Of a stretch of DNA of 64,000 bases, positions 37,731-48,117 are shown piece by piece. A model generated the notes under the pieces. It made no database searches, was not told the DNA's origin, and worked only from the letters and a program-made list of their open reading frames with translations. Within the stretch, counting starts at the first letter, position 1. Each line of letters opens with the position of its first letter. The translations under genes were made by a program, and so were the position numbers. The DNA is from Bolinopsis microptera (taxonomy: Eukaryota; Ctenophora; Tentaculata; Lobata; Bolinopsidae): positions 11,260,169-11,324,168 of the forward strand of contig NC_087072.1 of the NCBI RefSeq assembly GCF_026151205.1, written 5' to 3'.

Positions 37731-39723
37731 CTACATGTGTCTAAAGGCTGCATCCCGTCTCTGACTCTTGGCTTGGTAAGCCGCAATGATATTCAGTCCG
37801 GTAACAAAGATCACAATACCTGGTAATAAAAGGGGTTCCAGTTCATTTCACGCCATTTTGATCTAAAAATAGGCAAATTTATACAGAACTTTATTATTGT
37901 TATTTATATACATGTTGACTGCTCACTGCCGTCCAACGAAACCCGCCAATTATTGACACTCTCCTGGGCAATTGATTTTCTTCTTCTCACAAAGCAAATC
38001 GAGGAAACATAACACCACTCGACCAATAACAATTTACAGCAGCACAAACATGGCCAATTATATCGTCTACTCATTTCGTAATCAGGTTTCATGAAAATCA
38101 CCAAATCAGTGCTTTCCCCAGAGTACATTAAATCTTGAGTTTCACCTCACATGCGTGCTTCATCCCGTTAAATGAAACGTCAAGAAATGATCCAAGTGTG
38201 ACAGCGATTAATCAACGTAACAGTATTTTTAGTTTGAGAAACTTTAAGTCTCATATAAACTAATCACATATAATGTCATTTTGAGAAAGGGCACTTGACA
38301 TCATAACGTTTATTTGGACAGCGTACCACAATTTCTCACAGACTGATCCATGGAGTTTCCAGCCCGACAGTAAGTTATAGAATCACTCAACCAAATACGA
38401 ATTTGGCAAAAAAATCGAGGTTAGATTACTTGTGCTCAAAGGATCATGAAAAAAAAAACAAATCACTAAAGAGAGCAGATATGAGATCAGCTGAGATTAA
38501 GTTTAGCCAGTACACCTCACACAACAGGAATCATGCTGCTAACTAAGCCGCCGCGCTCAACACAGCATTCTCTCCCAGGGCTACTCACATGCGGTGGCGA
38601 CTGCCCCGTACAGAGCCCAAGAGAGCTTGCAGATGCCCAAACTGAAGGCTTTGAACTCGGTGCCTTCGCCTTCGTTTTTGCAGAATTTTTTGAGGTCATC
38701 GTTGTTGTGCCATGTTGCGCAGTACATGATCACTGCCGCACCAATGCACAGAGCTGAGTGGAGAGAAGTTTAAGTTAGAGTTTCCAAAAAATGAACAGCG
38801 GCTTCATGATGAATTTTCAAAGTACAATATATGGCTGTTTTAAATGCTGGACCATAGTTCAATGAAAGTAAAATGAGTGATATGATAACTCACCAGCTAG
38901 GATGTCCCAAACAACCATCATGATGAGCATGGTACTCTGGTTCTTGATTGGGACACACTCTGTGATGGCAATGTTCCACAGCGAGATCAGAATGAATAGC
39001 ATGCCTGAACGATAAGTTTGCTTAATTATATTCATTTTATGATGATGTTTCCAGAAGTGGCTTTTCATATTCAGAAAAATAATTCGGATTAAAAATGTTG
39101 AAACATCATATTATTTTAACTCGGAACTTACCAACTGCATAGACAATCATGACAGTTTGGTCTTCTAATTTAGACCACTGACTCCAGCTATCGTTAAATC
39201 TCCACACATATTTCGATGTTTCTATCCTGAAAATTAAGGAGGAATCATTACGACAGATTCTAACTAAGTTCATAATATATAAATCCAACTTACAAGAAAA
39301 AAATCAGGAATATCAGTTTGATAATGAAACGTATTTATACTTACACTTCCCCTTCTAAATTTTCCTTAGCTTTGTACACTCCACCACTACTAAGGACACC
39401 AAATGAATATGTTTCATAGTCTTTGAAATCAGCATCTCTTAACTCTGCCTGCAATTAAATGATATTACAATTACATCAATACAATAAGGTTAGAACTTGC
39501 AGTTTTTGGGAAACAACGTATAATATTCTAGAAAGAATATTTAACACCTTCAGTTGTACAATGTCATGAAACCACTAAAACTATTACTTACCGACTGGAT
39601 ATTCCTTTCGAGCCAGGCTGGTGCCATGAAAGATAGGACCCCCATCAGAAAGGCAAGGAAGGTTAAGATGCCTATGGTGAATCTCAAGCATGGAAAATAC
39701 CGACAACAGCCTCCACAACCCAT
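37731..39723 (-). CDS. Four-transmembrane protein, claudin/PMP22-like topology
   Basis: Six minus-strand exons with consistent phases: 39723-39592, 39448-39345, 39226-39132, 39004-38894, 38753-38589 and 37819-37731, giving 231 residues. The N-terminus MGCGGCCRYFPCLRF is Cys-rich and could be palmitoylated. Membrane segments are TIGILTFLAFLMGVLSFMAP, one around VMIVYAVGMLFILISLWNI, one around MLIMMVVWDILAALCIGAAV, and YGAVATACIVIFVTGLNIIA. Between TM1 and TM2 is a loop of about 60 residues with WSQWSKLED. The C-tail is short and basic. The layout (short N-tail, large first loop, four helices) is that of the claudin/PMP22/LHFPL superfamily. The claudin W-GLW-C-C signature is not present, so I give no family name. 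The aldolase gene lies upstream on the same strand. Confidence 0.8.
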
Positions 39724-40236
39724 AATTGCTAGGACTGAGCAAAGAGTTAGCTTTCTTCAAATTGAAACATTTAAATGAATAAATAAAATGAATTCTGGGC
39801 CAATCTTAAATTAAGCATCATATATAGATGAGTAACTTTCTATTTCACTGCAGCAAAAGTGTTGAAACAAACGTTTGATGAAGGTGATATTGTATCAATT
39901 GCACATAACAATTTTGATAATTCAACATAAACACAAGCTAAATAATAATGTACAAATTTTGACTCAAAAACCATTAAAATAAATCCCATAAAATATTTCA
40001 CGAAACATGCTGTAAATAACTGTAAATAACTGTAAAAAATAATAATAAATTACTTAAAAACTGATGTATCATAAAATGTATAATATAATAATATACAGTT
40101 AAAACCAAGATTTACCACAGTCAATTTGGGGTTTTACTGTATCATCTAATTAATTTTAAAAATCTTTTTTTTTTATTTGATCCATGAAAGCACAATTGCA
40201 TCCAAATCTGCCCTTCAATCTGCCCTTTAAGACATT

Positions 40237-41193
40237 TCATTCCAAACTGTTGGAGCAGTCAATACCAACATCTGCCATGATAGCTGTAAGCTTCTTTTTC
40301 TGAGAGGAATCAAGAGGCTGAATGGGAGACCTACAAGGTCCTCCGTACAAGCCCACACTGTCACAAACAAACTTAAGACCAGCAACACCAAAAGTTGCAG
40401 TAACAGCATTATTTGGTGCAATTAGCTTGTGTTGCAACTCAAGACAGTCTTGTTTTGCACTTATCATATCATGCAATCGACACACCTCATCACCCATAAC
40501 ATTAGCCAAAGCAGCAACAGTCCCAACTGCTCCAACACTGTACGAAGGAAGCATAAAGCTTGCTGAGCCAGCAACTATCTGGAAATCAAAATCCTTCGTT
40601 TTGTGAGCTATGCTGCCGATTCTTACCACATTTCCACCACTTTCTTTAATACCGACAATGTTTTCATGCTCTGCCAAAGTAAGAACAACTTCAATTGGTA
40701 AATCTAAGCCAGTGTTAGCAGGAACGTTGTATAGAATCACTGGTATGGGAGAAGATTCGGCAATGTTTGTAAAATGGTTAACATAAGCAGAGGCAGACAT
40801 CGAACCTCGGTAGAAGCAAGGGGCATAGATAAGAGCAAAATCCCCGCCAGCTTTACTTAGCAAAGAAACATACTCTTGAGTAATTTTAGTACTTTCATGC
40901 CCTGCACCCACAATAATCTTTTTATCAGGGTCTTCTGATTTTACTGTTTCAACAATCTTAACTTTCTCATCAATGGTGAGGTACTGGAACTCTCCGTTGC
41001 TCCCCAAAACAGTATATCCTTTAAAGCCTTTTGTCTTCCAAATGCCAACATTGTGACGAAGTTTTTCAAGAGCAAGCTCTTCACTACTATGGAAAGGTGT
41101 GACAATAGGCGGGAAGACACCAGCAAGATCAACACTCGAAGATAAACACCGTAAATTAGCTTTCAGGTTAGATTTGAGTAATCCCCTCAGCAT
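40237..41193 (-). CDS. HOGA1: 4-hydroxy-2-oxoglutarate aldolase, mitochondrial (HOGA1-like)
   Basis: An intronless 318-residue frame of the DHDPS/NAL aldolase family. The Schiff-base lysine is in IVGIKESGG (about K183) and the catalytic Tyr in VILYNVPANTG (about Y155). The substrate loop is LGSNGEF rather than the TTGE type, and the barrel opens with GVFPPIVTPF. The family cleaves 4-hydroxy-2-oxoglutarate to pyruvate and glyoxylate in mitochondrial hydroxyproline breakdown. The first 20 or so residues (MLRGLLKSNLKANLRCLSSS) are basic and Ser-rich, as in a mitochondrial presequence. I chose the ATG at 41193; a longer frame upstream has no ATG. The polyadenylation signal AATAAA is at 40177-40172. 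Other DHDPS-family activities cannot be excluded. Metazoan homologues usually have introns, so this may be a retrocopy or 5'-intron-only gene. Confidence 0.85.
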   Translation of the reverse strand: MLRGLLKSNLKANLRCLSSSVDLAGVFPPIVTPFHSSEELALEKLRHNVGIWKTKGFKGYTVLGSNGEFQYLTIDEKVKIVETVKSEDPDKKIIVGAGHESTKITQEYVSLLSKAGGDFALIYAPCFYRGSMSASAYVNHFTNIAESSPIPVILYNVPANTGLDLPIEVVLTLAEHENIVGIKESGGNVVRIGSIAHKTKDFDFQIVAGSASFMLPSYSVGAVGTVAALANVMGDEVCRLHDMISAKQDCLELQHKLIAPNNAVTATFGVAGLKFVCDSVGLYGGPCRSPIQPLDSSQKKKLTAIMADVGIDCSNSLE

Positions 41194-42275
41194 CGTTCTG
41201 TCAGCTTTCACTACCAATAACAAGTTGTCAAGTTAATATGATGTTCACTACACTATGATAGGGTTAAACTGAACAGGGTCTTTAAAAAAGGCCCTAATGC
41301 AATACTATTATAAATAGCACTAACGTGTGTCATGTAACAAATAAAATGCTTGGGCTGCAACAACCGTACCCAAGCTCTCCTTGAGCCAATTCTGGTAAGT
41401 TACCATATTAACAATTTGTTTAAAATTGCATTTGTAAGACCAAGGACATGAACTCCTTTTTTGTTTAAATACGGTAGTCCAATTTAAATGCGGAATATAT
41501 GAATTTTCTAAATCTATGCAGTCCCATTACATGATGAACTCGGCTGAATAAGTGAATCTAGTCAGAGTACCTTTCTTCAGTACACACTACACATATCAAT
41601 TTAGTCATGAAACGAATTGTACCTATGGTCGTATGAATATTACAGACCACATTTAATTTATTAACTTATTATTACTTAGTATTTATTTTTGGTGACTGTA
41701 TCACCCAGTACAGTTTTAACATTTGATAATTGTACAGTTTATTGACGACACATTGACCGAATGTTATTTTATATTCTAATTTATATACTAGATATTTTAT
41801 TTATTTTCCAACAGACGACAACTTCCTGTTTTTTTCCTTCTATATTAGTTACTCATATCTCTTGTACAGACTGTTCTACAAGGACATTGACAGATGATAC
41901 TCATATTAGGCATTCATTATTGCATCTAAATTATTTCACTTGCATTAGGTTTAGAAATTTATTCTCTGGTTAACAGATTTCAAATGTTTAATTAATTTGT
42001 AGTATGACAGTATATAAGAAGTTATTTAATTTTGCTTGGACTGTTGTGTTGACTGTTGGGGTTTAGTGGTGGTATGGAATTTGAATTTTATATAAATTTA
42101 CACTATGAGGTTGGGGCATTTTGCATAGTAAATATGGTTTTGCATAGTAAATATGGTTTTGCATAGTAAATATTAATACTTTCAACACTACTATATAACA
42201 AATAATTTGAGGACCCCGAAACTCCTGAGTTACACATTTTACAAGATTTTCTTCTGTCTCCATCCTCCTAAAAGA
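41194..42275. other. Intergenic space upstream of the aldolase gene
   Basis: AT-rich sequence with no recognised gene. A 21-bp unit (gcatagtaaatatggtttt plus tt) is repeated three times at about 42121-42172. The 5' part of the downstream LINE probably begins somewhere after 42000, but I could not fix the border. Confidence 0.5.
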
Positions 42276-42289
42276 ATGGCAGACGTTGA

Positions 42290-43681
42290 TCAAAACTCAG
42301 GGGGCTGGACTCCTCAAATAATGTCTTACAGGGGCAACATGACAATGGTAATGATAAGGACAGTGGTGAAAGTGGTGAAAATGCCAGCCCCCCTTGTTTT
42401 GCTGTGAACGATCCTCGTATGCTGAACACTGATGGAATCTGCAGAAACTGCTCAGCTGAAACCAAAGGAGAAGTGGTATGTTGTTATGAATGTAAAAACA
42501 ATTTTCACGCAACTTGTCATGAATTTAAGAATGGTAAACGTGCTAACCACTCCGATAATGTATGCTCTCCATCTTTTTTAGTGTCTTTCAACAAAAACAC
42601 TGAATCAAAACAGAAGAGCAAATGTTCCGGAATGTTTTTCTTCCATTGTGAATCCTGTGTTACTCGTGAAAACTTTAAAAACGCAGCAGATGTCAAAACA
42701 CATGTACATGCCCTTGAAACCAAGATGACAAGTATGGAATCTGATATTGTCACCATTAAAAATCTTTTACTTGCTGCTAACACAGGAAACACATCTTCTG
42801 TCATGAGCAAATCTGCAGATTTTTCTGCGGCCTCATCAACCCTTCCCTCTACTAATAATGTCTCTGATAATCCATGGCGTGACAGCAAAAGAGTTGAAAA
42901 ACTCAGACACCCAGCTGCTGTAATTGTCTGCGAAGATGGGGAAGCTGTCCCTAAGCCTGACCTCGAAACTATTATTACAGAAAATAATATCATTGTGGAT
43001 AATACCTTCACAAACAGGAAGGGTGAAACCGTTATCACTACATCTAGTCAAGCTGACCGTGTCAAGTTAGTTGAGGCCCTCTCCCAAAATTTCCCTCATT
43101 CTAATCTTAAGCAACCTAAAGAAAAATTGCCTACAATATCCATATCAGGAATCAGAGAGGACGTCTCACCTGAAAATCTCTCTGCTTCCATTATGAAACT
43201 TTATCCTGAAATCAAGTCCCTCACTGATTCTGGCGAGACATTCTCTGTTATCTCTGTGCGCAAACAACGAAATCATAATGATGAAAACCCGCTGTTCCAG
43301 GCTTCTGTTAGAGTGAGTAACTCTATACGAAAGCTAATAGAGAACCGGGACAACTACCTCTCGATAGGACTCTACCGCTGCAAAGTGTATGACCATTTTT
43401 ACGTCAAAAGATGTAATAAATGCCAACTTTTCGGGCATTACATTGCCCATTGTAAAGCATCTCATCCCGTTTGTGCGCTTTGCTCTGACGAGCATGAAAC
43501 TAACTCATGTCCAAACAAGAGTTCACCATCCTTTAAGCCTTCCTGTGTAAATTGCAAGAAATCTAAGAGAACTGATGAGCAATACACACACTCAGCTACA
43601 GACAGAACATGCCCTACCTATGTGTCTGAACAACATAAGCTTAAGAAATCAATTTCATATTACACTTCAAAAAACTGGTGA
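42290..43681 (+). CDS. LINE ORF1: PHD-finger and zinc-knuckle nucleic-acid-binding protein
   Basis: The open frame runs from 42290 to TGA at 43679-43681, with the first in-frame ATG at 42419. Upstream, ATG 42276 (MADVDQ) is in a different frame, so a 1-nt indel in an A or G run near 42292-42304 has probably displaced the original start. Visible are CRNCSAETKGEVVCCYECK with a following FHATCHEF, a PHD-like metal-binding pattern, a coiled-coil-like segment, and C-terminal CNKCQLFGHYIAHC and CALCSDEHETNSC knuckles. Such proteins coat the element RNA. The frame is otherwise intact. Confidence 0.8.
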   Translation, partial: SKLRGLDSSNNVLQGQHDNGNDKDSGESGENASPPCFAVNDPRMLNTDGICRNCSAETKGEVVCCYECKNNFHATCHEFKNGKRANHSDNVCSPSFLVSFNKNTESKQKSKCSGMFFFHCESCVTRENFKNAADVKTHVHALETKMTSMESDIVTIKNLLLAANTGNTSSVMSKSADFSAASSTLPSTNNVSDNPWRDSKRVEKLRHPAAVIVCEDGEAVPKPDLETIITENNIIVDNTFTNRKGETVITTSSQADRVKLVEALSQNFPHSNLKQPKEKLPTISISGIREDVSPENLSASIMKLYPEIKSLTDSGETFSVISVRKQRNHNDENPLFQASVRVSNSIRKLIENRDNYLSIGLYRCKVYDHFYVKRCNKCQLFGHYIAHCKASHPVCALCSDEHETNSCPNKSSPSFKPSCVNCKKSKRTDEQYTHSATDRTCPTYVSEQHKLKKSISYYTSKNW

Positions 43682-46530
43682 AGAACAAGACTGGAGTTAA
43701 AATCCTAAGTATGAAGTGTGCAAGCTGGAATGTACGCTCCCTCAACAACAAAGTCGAGCATGTTATGAACTTTTTAGAAGATAACGACATTTCTCTTTTC
43801 TTTGTTACAGAAACATGGCTGACTGATGCAAACAACAACACCACTGCAAAAATAAAAGACCACGGGTATAAACTTTACCAAATGCATCGCAAGAATAAAT
43901 CAGGTGGAGGTGTTGCCATAATCTACAAATCATGTGTTCGGCTAGTCAAAGTTTTTGCCAACAATGATGGATCATTTGAGGCAATTAACGCAAAACTGAA
44001 ACTGTTTGATGGGTCTGTCGTTTTCTGCTCCTGCATCTATCGTCCACCTGGGCCCTTGGGAAGGTTCCTGTCTGATTTTGAAGACTTCTTGACTGAAGTA
44101 TTTTCAAAATACAAGCATTTCTTGCTATGTGGAGATGTTAATATGCACCTAGATAGAATCTCTGCCCATGTGAGTGAGTGGAACACCATACTCTCATCTT
44201 TTGGACTCCATCAACTTGTCTCCTCGCCAACACATAAAAAAGGTCACATTCTTGATCCTGTCATTTCTTCACACAAGGTAGTAGATCATAATTCTGTTGA
44301 GGTGATACAAAACATGGTCAAAAGTTTCCCATCTTGTGACCACTATCCAATTTTATTTCAGCTTCATAAGCCTCCAGACATTGACAAATGTGAGAAAATC
44401 ATACGTTTCAGAAAGATCAGAGACATCGATCAGGAGCTATTTAAAGGTGATTTATCCATTGCTCTTTCTGAGTTGGTCTTCGAAGAAAAGAGCTTCTGTG
44501 AAGTTGTTAATCAATTCAATAATGGGTGCCAAAACATTCTCAATTTACATGCTCCAGAATATTCCAAAACCATCAAAGATATTCCCACTGCTCCCTGGTT
44601 TGATGGCGAATACAAAGTTGCAAGAGTTGATAGAAGAAAGGCTGAGAAAGCCTGGAAAAAGTCAAGTCTTGAAATTGATCATTCTATCTTTGTTCATTTG
44701 CGAGAGCACTGTTCAGAGCTGACTCTCAAAAAGAAAAAACTGTTCTTCTCTAATACTTTCCAAAAATACAAACACTCACAAAAGAGCCTTTACAAATTTG
44801 TGGACACTTTCCTGGATAAAGAAAAGAACCTCACATTGCCATCTTCAGAAGATCTCCAGGAAACAGTAAATGCCTTTAACCAGTATTTTACTGAAAAAAT
44901 TGAGAAAATCAGATCGTCATTTCCCAACACTACTGTGACTAATAGCTCTGCAAACTTCAATGGCCAGGTATTATCTGAATTTAGAAAAGCCACTATTTTT
45001 GAAGTAAGAGAATTGATCAAAGAATCTGGCATCAAAACCTCATCAATTGATCCATTACCTAAAGAACTCCTGTCAGAGCACCTTGAACTAATCCTCCCTA
45101 CTCTCTGTGATATTATCAACGTTTCCCTTTCAACCGGAAGTATGGAGGGAATCAAACTAGCACATCTCACTCCCCTAATCAAAGGTGACTCCCTGGACAC
45201 TGAGAATTTAAAGAATTATAGGCCCATCTCTAATCTTCCATTCATTGGTAAACTCATAGAGCGCTTTGTATTAAAATGCCTTAATGAACATCTAGCCAAG
45301 AACAATTTAGACATTGACCACCAGTCTGGTTACAAAAAGCATCACAGCACAGAAACACTCCTCATTACCATAGTCAATGACCTCCTTGTAGCCAGTAATG
45401 AAAATACTGCGACAGTTGTGATGCTTTTAGACCTAAGTGCTGCATTCGACACTGTTGATCACAGAAAATTAATCAACATATTGAAGTGTGAGATTGGGAT
45501 CGAGGGAACTGCCTTAAAATGGTTTACCAGCTTCATCCATGGTCGTTGTCAAAAAGTAAAGATCGGTGACCTAGAATCTGAAGAAATTGTTATAAAATTT
45601 GGTGTCCCACAAGGCTCTGTCCTCGGCCCTGTTTTGTTCAATATCTACATCCGCTCAATCTATTCGACTGTAAAATCAAAGCAATTCCTCATCCATGGCT
45701 ATGCTGACGATCATCAGATTTACAAGTCATTTTCCACTCCTACAGAATATCACGTCCTGAGCAAAGACCTGCCCTCCTGCTTTCAAGAAATTGAGAGCTG
45801 GATGGCGGATCACTTCCTTCTACTAAATCCGACAAAAACTGAGATCATGGTTTTTGGTTCAAAACGTCTTTTGTCGGAGTTGGAAATTGGTGGTGTCTTC
45901 CTTAAACCTTCTGTCTGCATAAGACTTGTCAATGTTACTAAAAACCTTGGCTTTACATTGGACTCCACACTAACATTTAATCCTCAAATAAAGAAGCTCA
46001 AAGCTGCAAACTGCCACAAGATGCGAATCATTGCAAAAATGAAACCATCCCTCTCTGAAACTCAAATGCAAATCATCGTGCAATCTCTTATCATCAGTTC
46101 CCTTGACTACTGTAATGCACTTTACTTTGGAGCTAATCATTCTGTTTTGAAACAGCCACAATCTCTGCAAAACAGAGCATGCCGCTTAGTCAAAGGTCTA
46201 AAGAAGAGAGAAGAAGTTGATCCCTACATAAAAGAACTTCATTGGCTCAAGGTACAAGAACGTATTGAATTTAAAATACTCCTGTTAACTTTCAAACTGC
46301 TCCATGGGCTAGCACCTTCATACCTGTCAAACCTTGTTAAGTACAATTCCAGTGGTGTAAGAGATGTGTCTCTTCATTGCCCCATAAACAGTCCACCCAG
46401 AGCCTTCTCTTCATCTGCTCCAAGATTATGGAACAATCTTCCTCAAGAAATCACGAAATGTGTAAACATCAAGGACTTTAAGGGAAAACTTAAAGCTCAC
46501 CTGTTTAGAAAGTCCTTTGATTTGTACTGA
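43678..46530 (+). CDS. LINE ORF2: endonuclease and reverse transcriptase
   Basis: The frame is 950 codons long and overlaps the ORF1 stop as GTGA. The first ATG in it is at 43711, so translation probably depends on termination-reinitiation or a frameshift. The endonuclease shows SWNVRSLNN, FVTETWL, GGVAIIYKS, YRPPGP, GDVNMHLD and SCDHYPILF. The reverse transcriptase shows YRPISNLPFIGKLIER, LLDLSAAFDTVDH, FGVPQGSVLGPVLFNIYI and the catalytic YADD (about residue 675). The C-terminal region has ARLWNNLPQEI. The protein makes target-primed reverse transcripts. No stop or frameshift was found, so the copy looks recently active. Confidence 0.92.
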   Translation: MKNKTGVKILSMKCASWNVRSLNNKVEHVMNFLEDNDISLFFVTETWLTDANNNTTAKIKDHGYKLYQMHRKNKSGGGVAIIYKSCVRLVKVFANNDGSFEAINAKLKLFDGSVVFCSCIYRPPGPLGRFLSDFEDFLTEVFSKYKHFLLCGDVNMHLDRISAHVSEWNTILSSFGLHQLVSSPTHKKGHILDPVISSHKVVDHNSVEVIQNMVKSFPSCDHYPILFQLHKPPDIDKCEKIIRFRKIRDIDQELFKGDLSIALSELVFEEKSFCEVVNQFNNGCQNILNLHAPEYSKTIKDIPTAPWFDGEYKVARVDRRKAEKAWKKSSLEIDHSIFVHLREHCSELTLKKKKLFFSNTFQKYKHSQKSLYKFVDTFLDKEKNLTLPSSEDLQETVNAFNQYFTEKIEKIRSSFPNTTVTNSSANFNGQVLSEFRKATIFEVRELIKESGIKTSSIDPLPKELLSEHLELILPTLCDIINVSLSTGSMEGIKLAHLTPLIKGDSLDTENLKNYRPISNLPFIGKLIERFVLKCLNEHLAKNNLDIDHQSGYKKHHSTETLLITIVNDLLVASNENTATVVMLLDLSAAFDTVDHRKLINILKCEIGIEGTALKWFTSFIHGRCQKVKIGDLESEEIVIKFGVPQGSVLGPVLFNIYIRSIYSTVKSKQFLIHGYADDHQIYKSFSTPTEYHVLSKDLPSCFQEIESWMADHFLLLNPTKTEIMVFGSKRLLSELEIGGVFLKPSVCIRLVNVTKNLGFTLDSTLTFNPQIKKLKAANCHKMRIIAKMKPSLSETQMQIIVQSLIISSLDYCNALYFGANHSVLKQPQSLQNRACRLVKGLKKREEVDPYIKELHWLKVQERIEFKILLLTFKLLHGLAPSYLSNLVKYNSSGVRDVSLHCPINSPPRAFSSSAPRLWNNLPQEITKCVNIKDFKGKLKAHLFRKSFDLY

Positions 46531-47390
46531 GTAACTAATCCTTTATTGAAGGTTAAAATTTAATTAAAATGTTTATCTTATAGCAGGTCAATTTCACGCT
46601 TTAAATTAAATTATTTTAGGCTATTAGTTTTCAAGGATTTTTGGGCAACATTTAAGATAATAATATTTTTTTTTGCGTTTCACTGTGTCTGCCAACAAAA
46701 TTGTAGTGTAGGTCGGAAAAGGAGGCTCTATCCTGGGACACCAACATTTTTTGGGTTGGCGCCCGGGAGAAAGCTACCTTATTCTTTGTATTTTGTCTCA
46801 AGTACTAGAGCATCTTTTTCTTCTCTTTTTTACTGTCTCTACTTTTATGTTGCCCAGATTGTTTGGTATGACTGTATTGGATTTTCAGATATAATCTTTA
46901 TCATCAGTTACTGTTCTGCAGTAAACTTCTTCAATCAATTTTTATTGTATATTGGAAACTTCAGATTGTTTGTATATTTGGAGTCTATAGATATTCTATG
47001 GATTTTTTAAGGAATTTTTATTGAGTTTTTATAGAATTTCTAATATATCAGGGAATTCCATTTTTATAAACCTGATTTTTAAATTTGTTAGGCTGTTGAG
47101 TTTCATACTGCGATTTCTTGTAGTCATTATCCTTTCCTCTAGTCCTCTGTTAGAAAACCTGCTAATTCTTCTTGGATATCTGCTTGTTAGGTGCATCTGC
47201 CTTATTTTACAGTTTTTATCGCCTGTTTTCTGAACAGTTTCTTGTTCCACCTCCGTCTAAGGCAAAGATGCACACTCTCGTTAATTTAAGTGTCATTTAC
47301 AGCTGTGCATAAGGGTTAAATTTAAATTATTTGACCTTTTGGTGCTGTATAAAAATAACATTAATTTATTATTATTATTATTATTACTAC

Positions 47391-48117
47391 TCCTATATAT
47401 CATATTATTTGATTGGTATTCGATTTCTGATTATTTCCCTAGGAATATGATTATTATATCTCAATTTGGCTTTAGGTAGGGTGCCCCGCTAAAAGAACTG
47501 GATTCTTCCAGGAAGCATCCCGTGCACAGAGCTTGGTCTACATCTATATTAAATTATTAACCATTCATTCTGTATGTGCACGAAAATTTATTTCAATCAA
47601 ATAAACACCCAATTCTGTTACTGGTTACTGACAATCAAAAATATGTAGAATTATTGATTAAAATGCCAATCGGAACCACACCTTCACAGTTTGTGTCTTC
47701 GATTCGATTACTTGGATGGACAGCGTCAGCAGTCAGCCTAGCTCTTTCCACCAAATAAGGCACCTTACTGCTTACGAGAGATATTTAATCGAAACAATTA
47801 GGATGATGATTAATCACTATACACTCGACTGTCACGTGACTTTTTCAACCCGTTCTCTAGCTGGTCCTAAACGACTATTTTTTAAAAATAAATTGTTTCA
47901 AACAGTATACACATAATGTCACAATGACCCTATATAAAAATAACCCTTCAAAAATTCAATATTTTGAAAATCACCCTTGGCCTTGCGGCTCCAAGTTCAA
48001 ATCTAAATTGTCTATATTGACAAAGTTCTTTCTCGCCCCTTAACAAAAGCATGTGCTCAGTGCTGAAACCCTAACCCCTAACGAGAAATTAGACTAACTT
48101 CCTTATACGGTCATATC
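47391..48117. other. Intergenic sequence, no gene seen
   Basis: About 700 bp of AT-rich sequence between the LINE tail and the repeat zone. The only reading frames are short and lack splice or promoter context. Confidence 0.5.

Larger units (their letters stand above)
42276..47390 (+). mobile_element. Non-LTR retrotransposon, CR1/L2-like, nearly full length
   Basis: Two long ORFs overlap by 4 bp and are followed by about 860 bp of 3' UTR ending in a ttattattatta tract near 47358-47384. ORF1 has a PHD-type zinc finger and CCHC knuckles. ORF2 has an apurinic endonuclease and a reverse transcriptase. The 3' microsatellite tail instead of poly(A), and the ORF2 ending with a PRAFSSSAPRLWNNLP segment, point to the CR1/L2 part of the jockey group. 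No flanking duplication could be assigned. The only lesion I see is at the start of ORF1. Confidence 0.88.
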
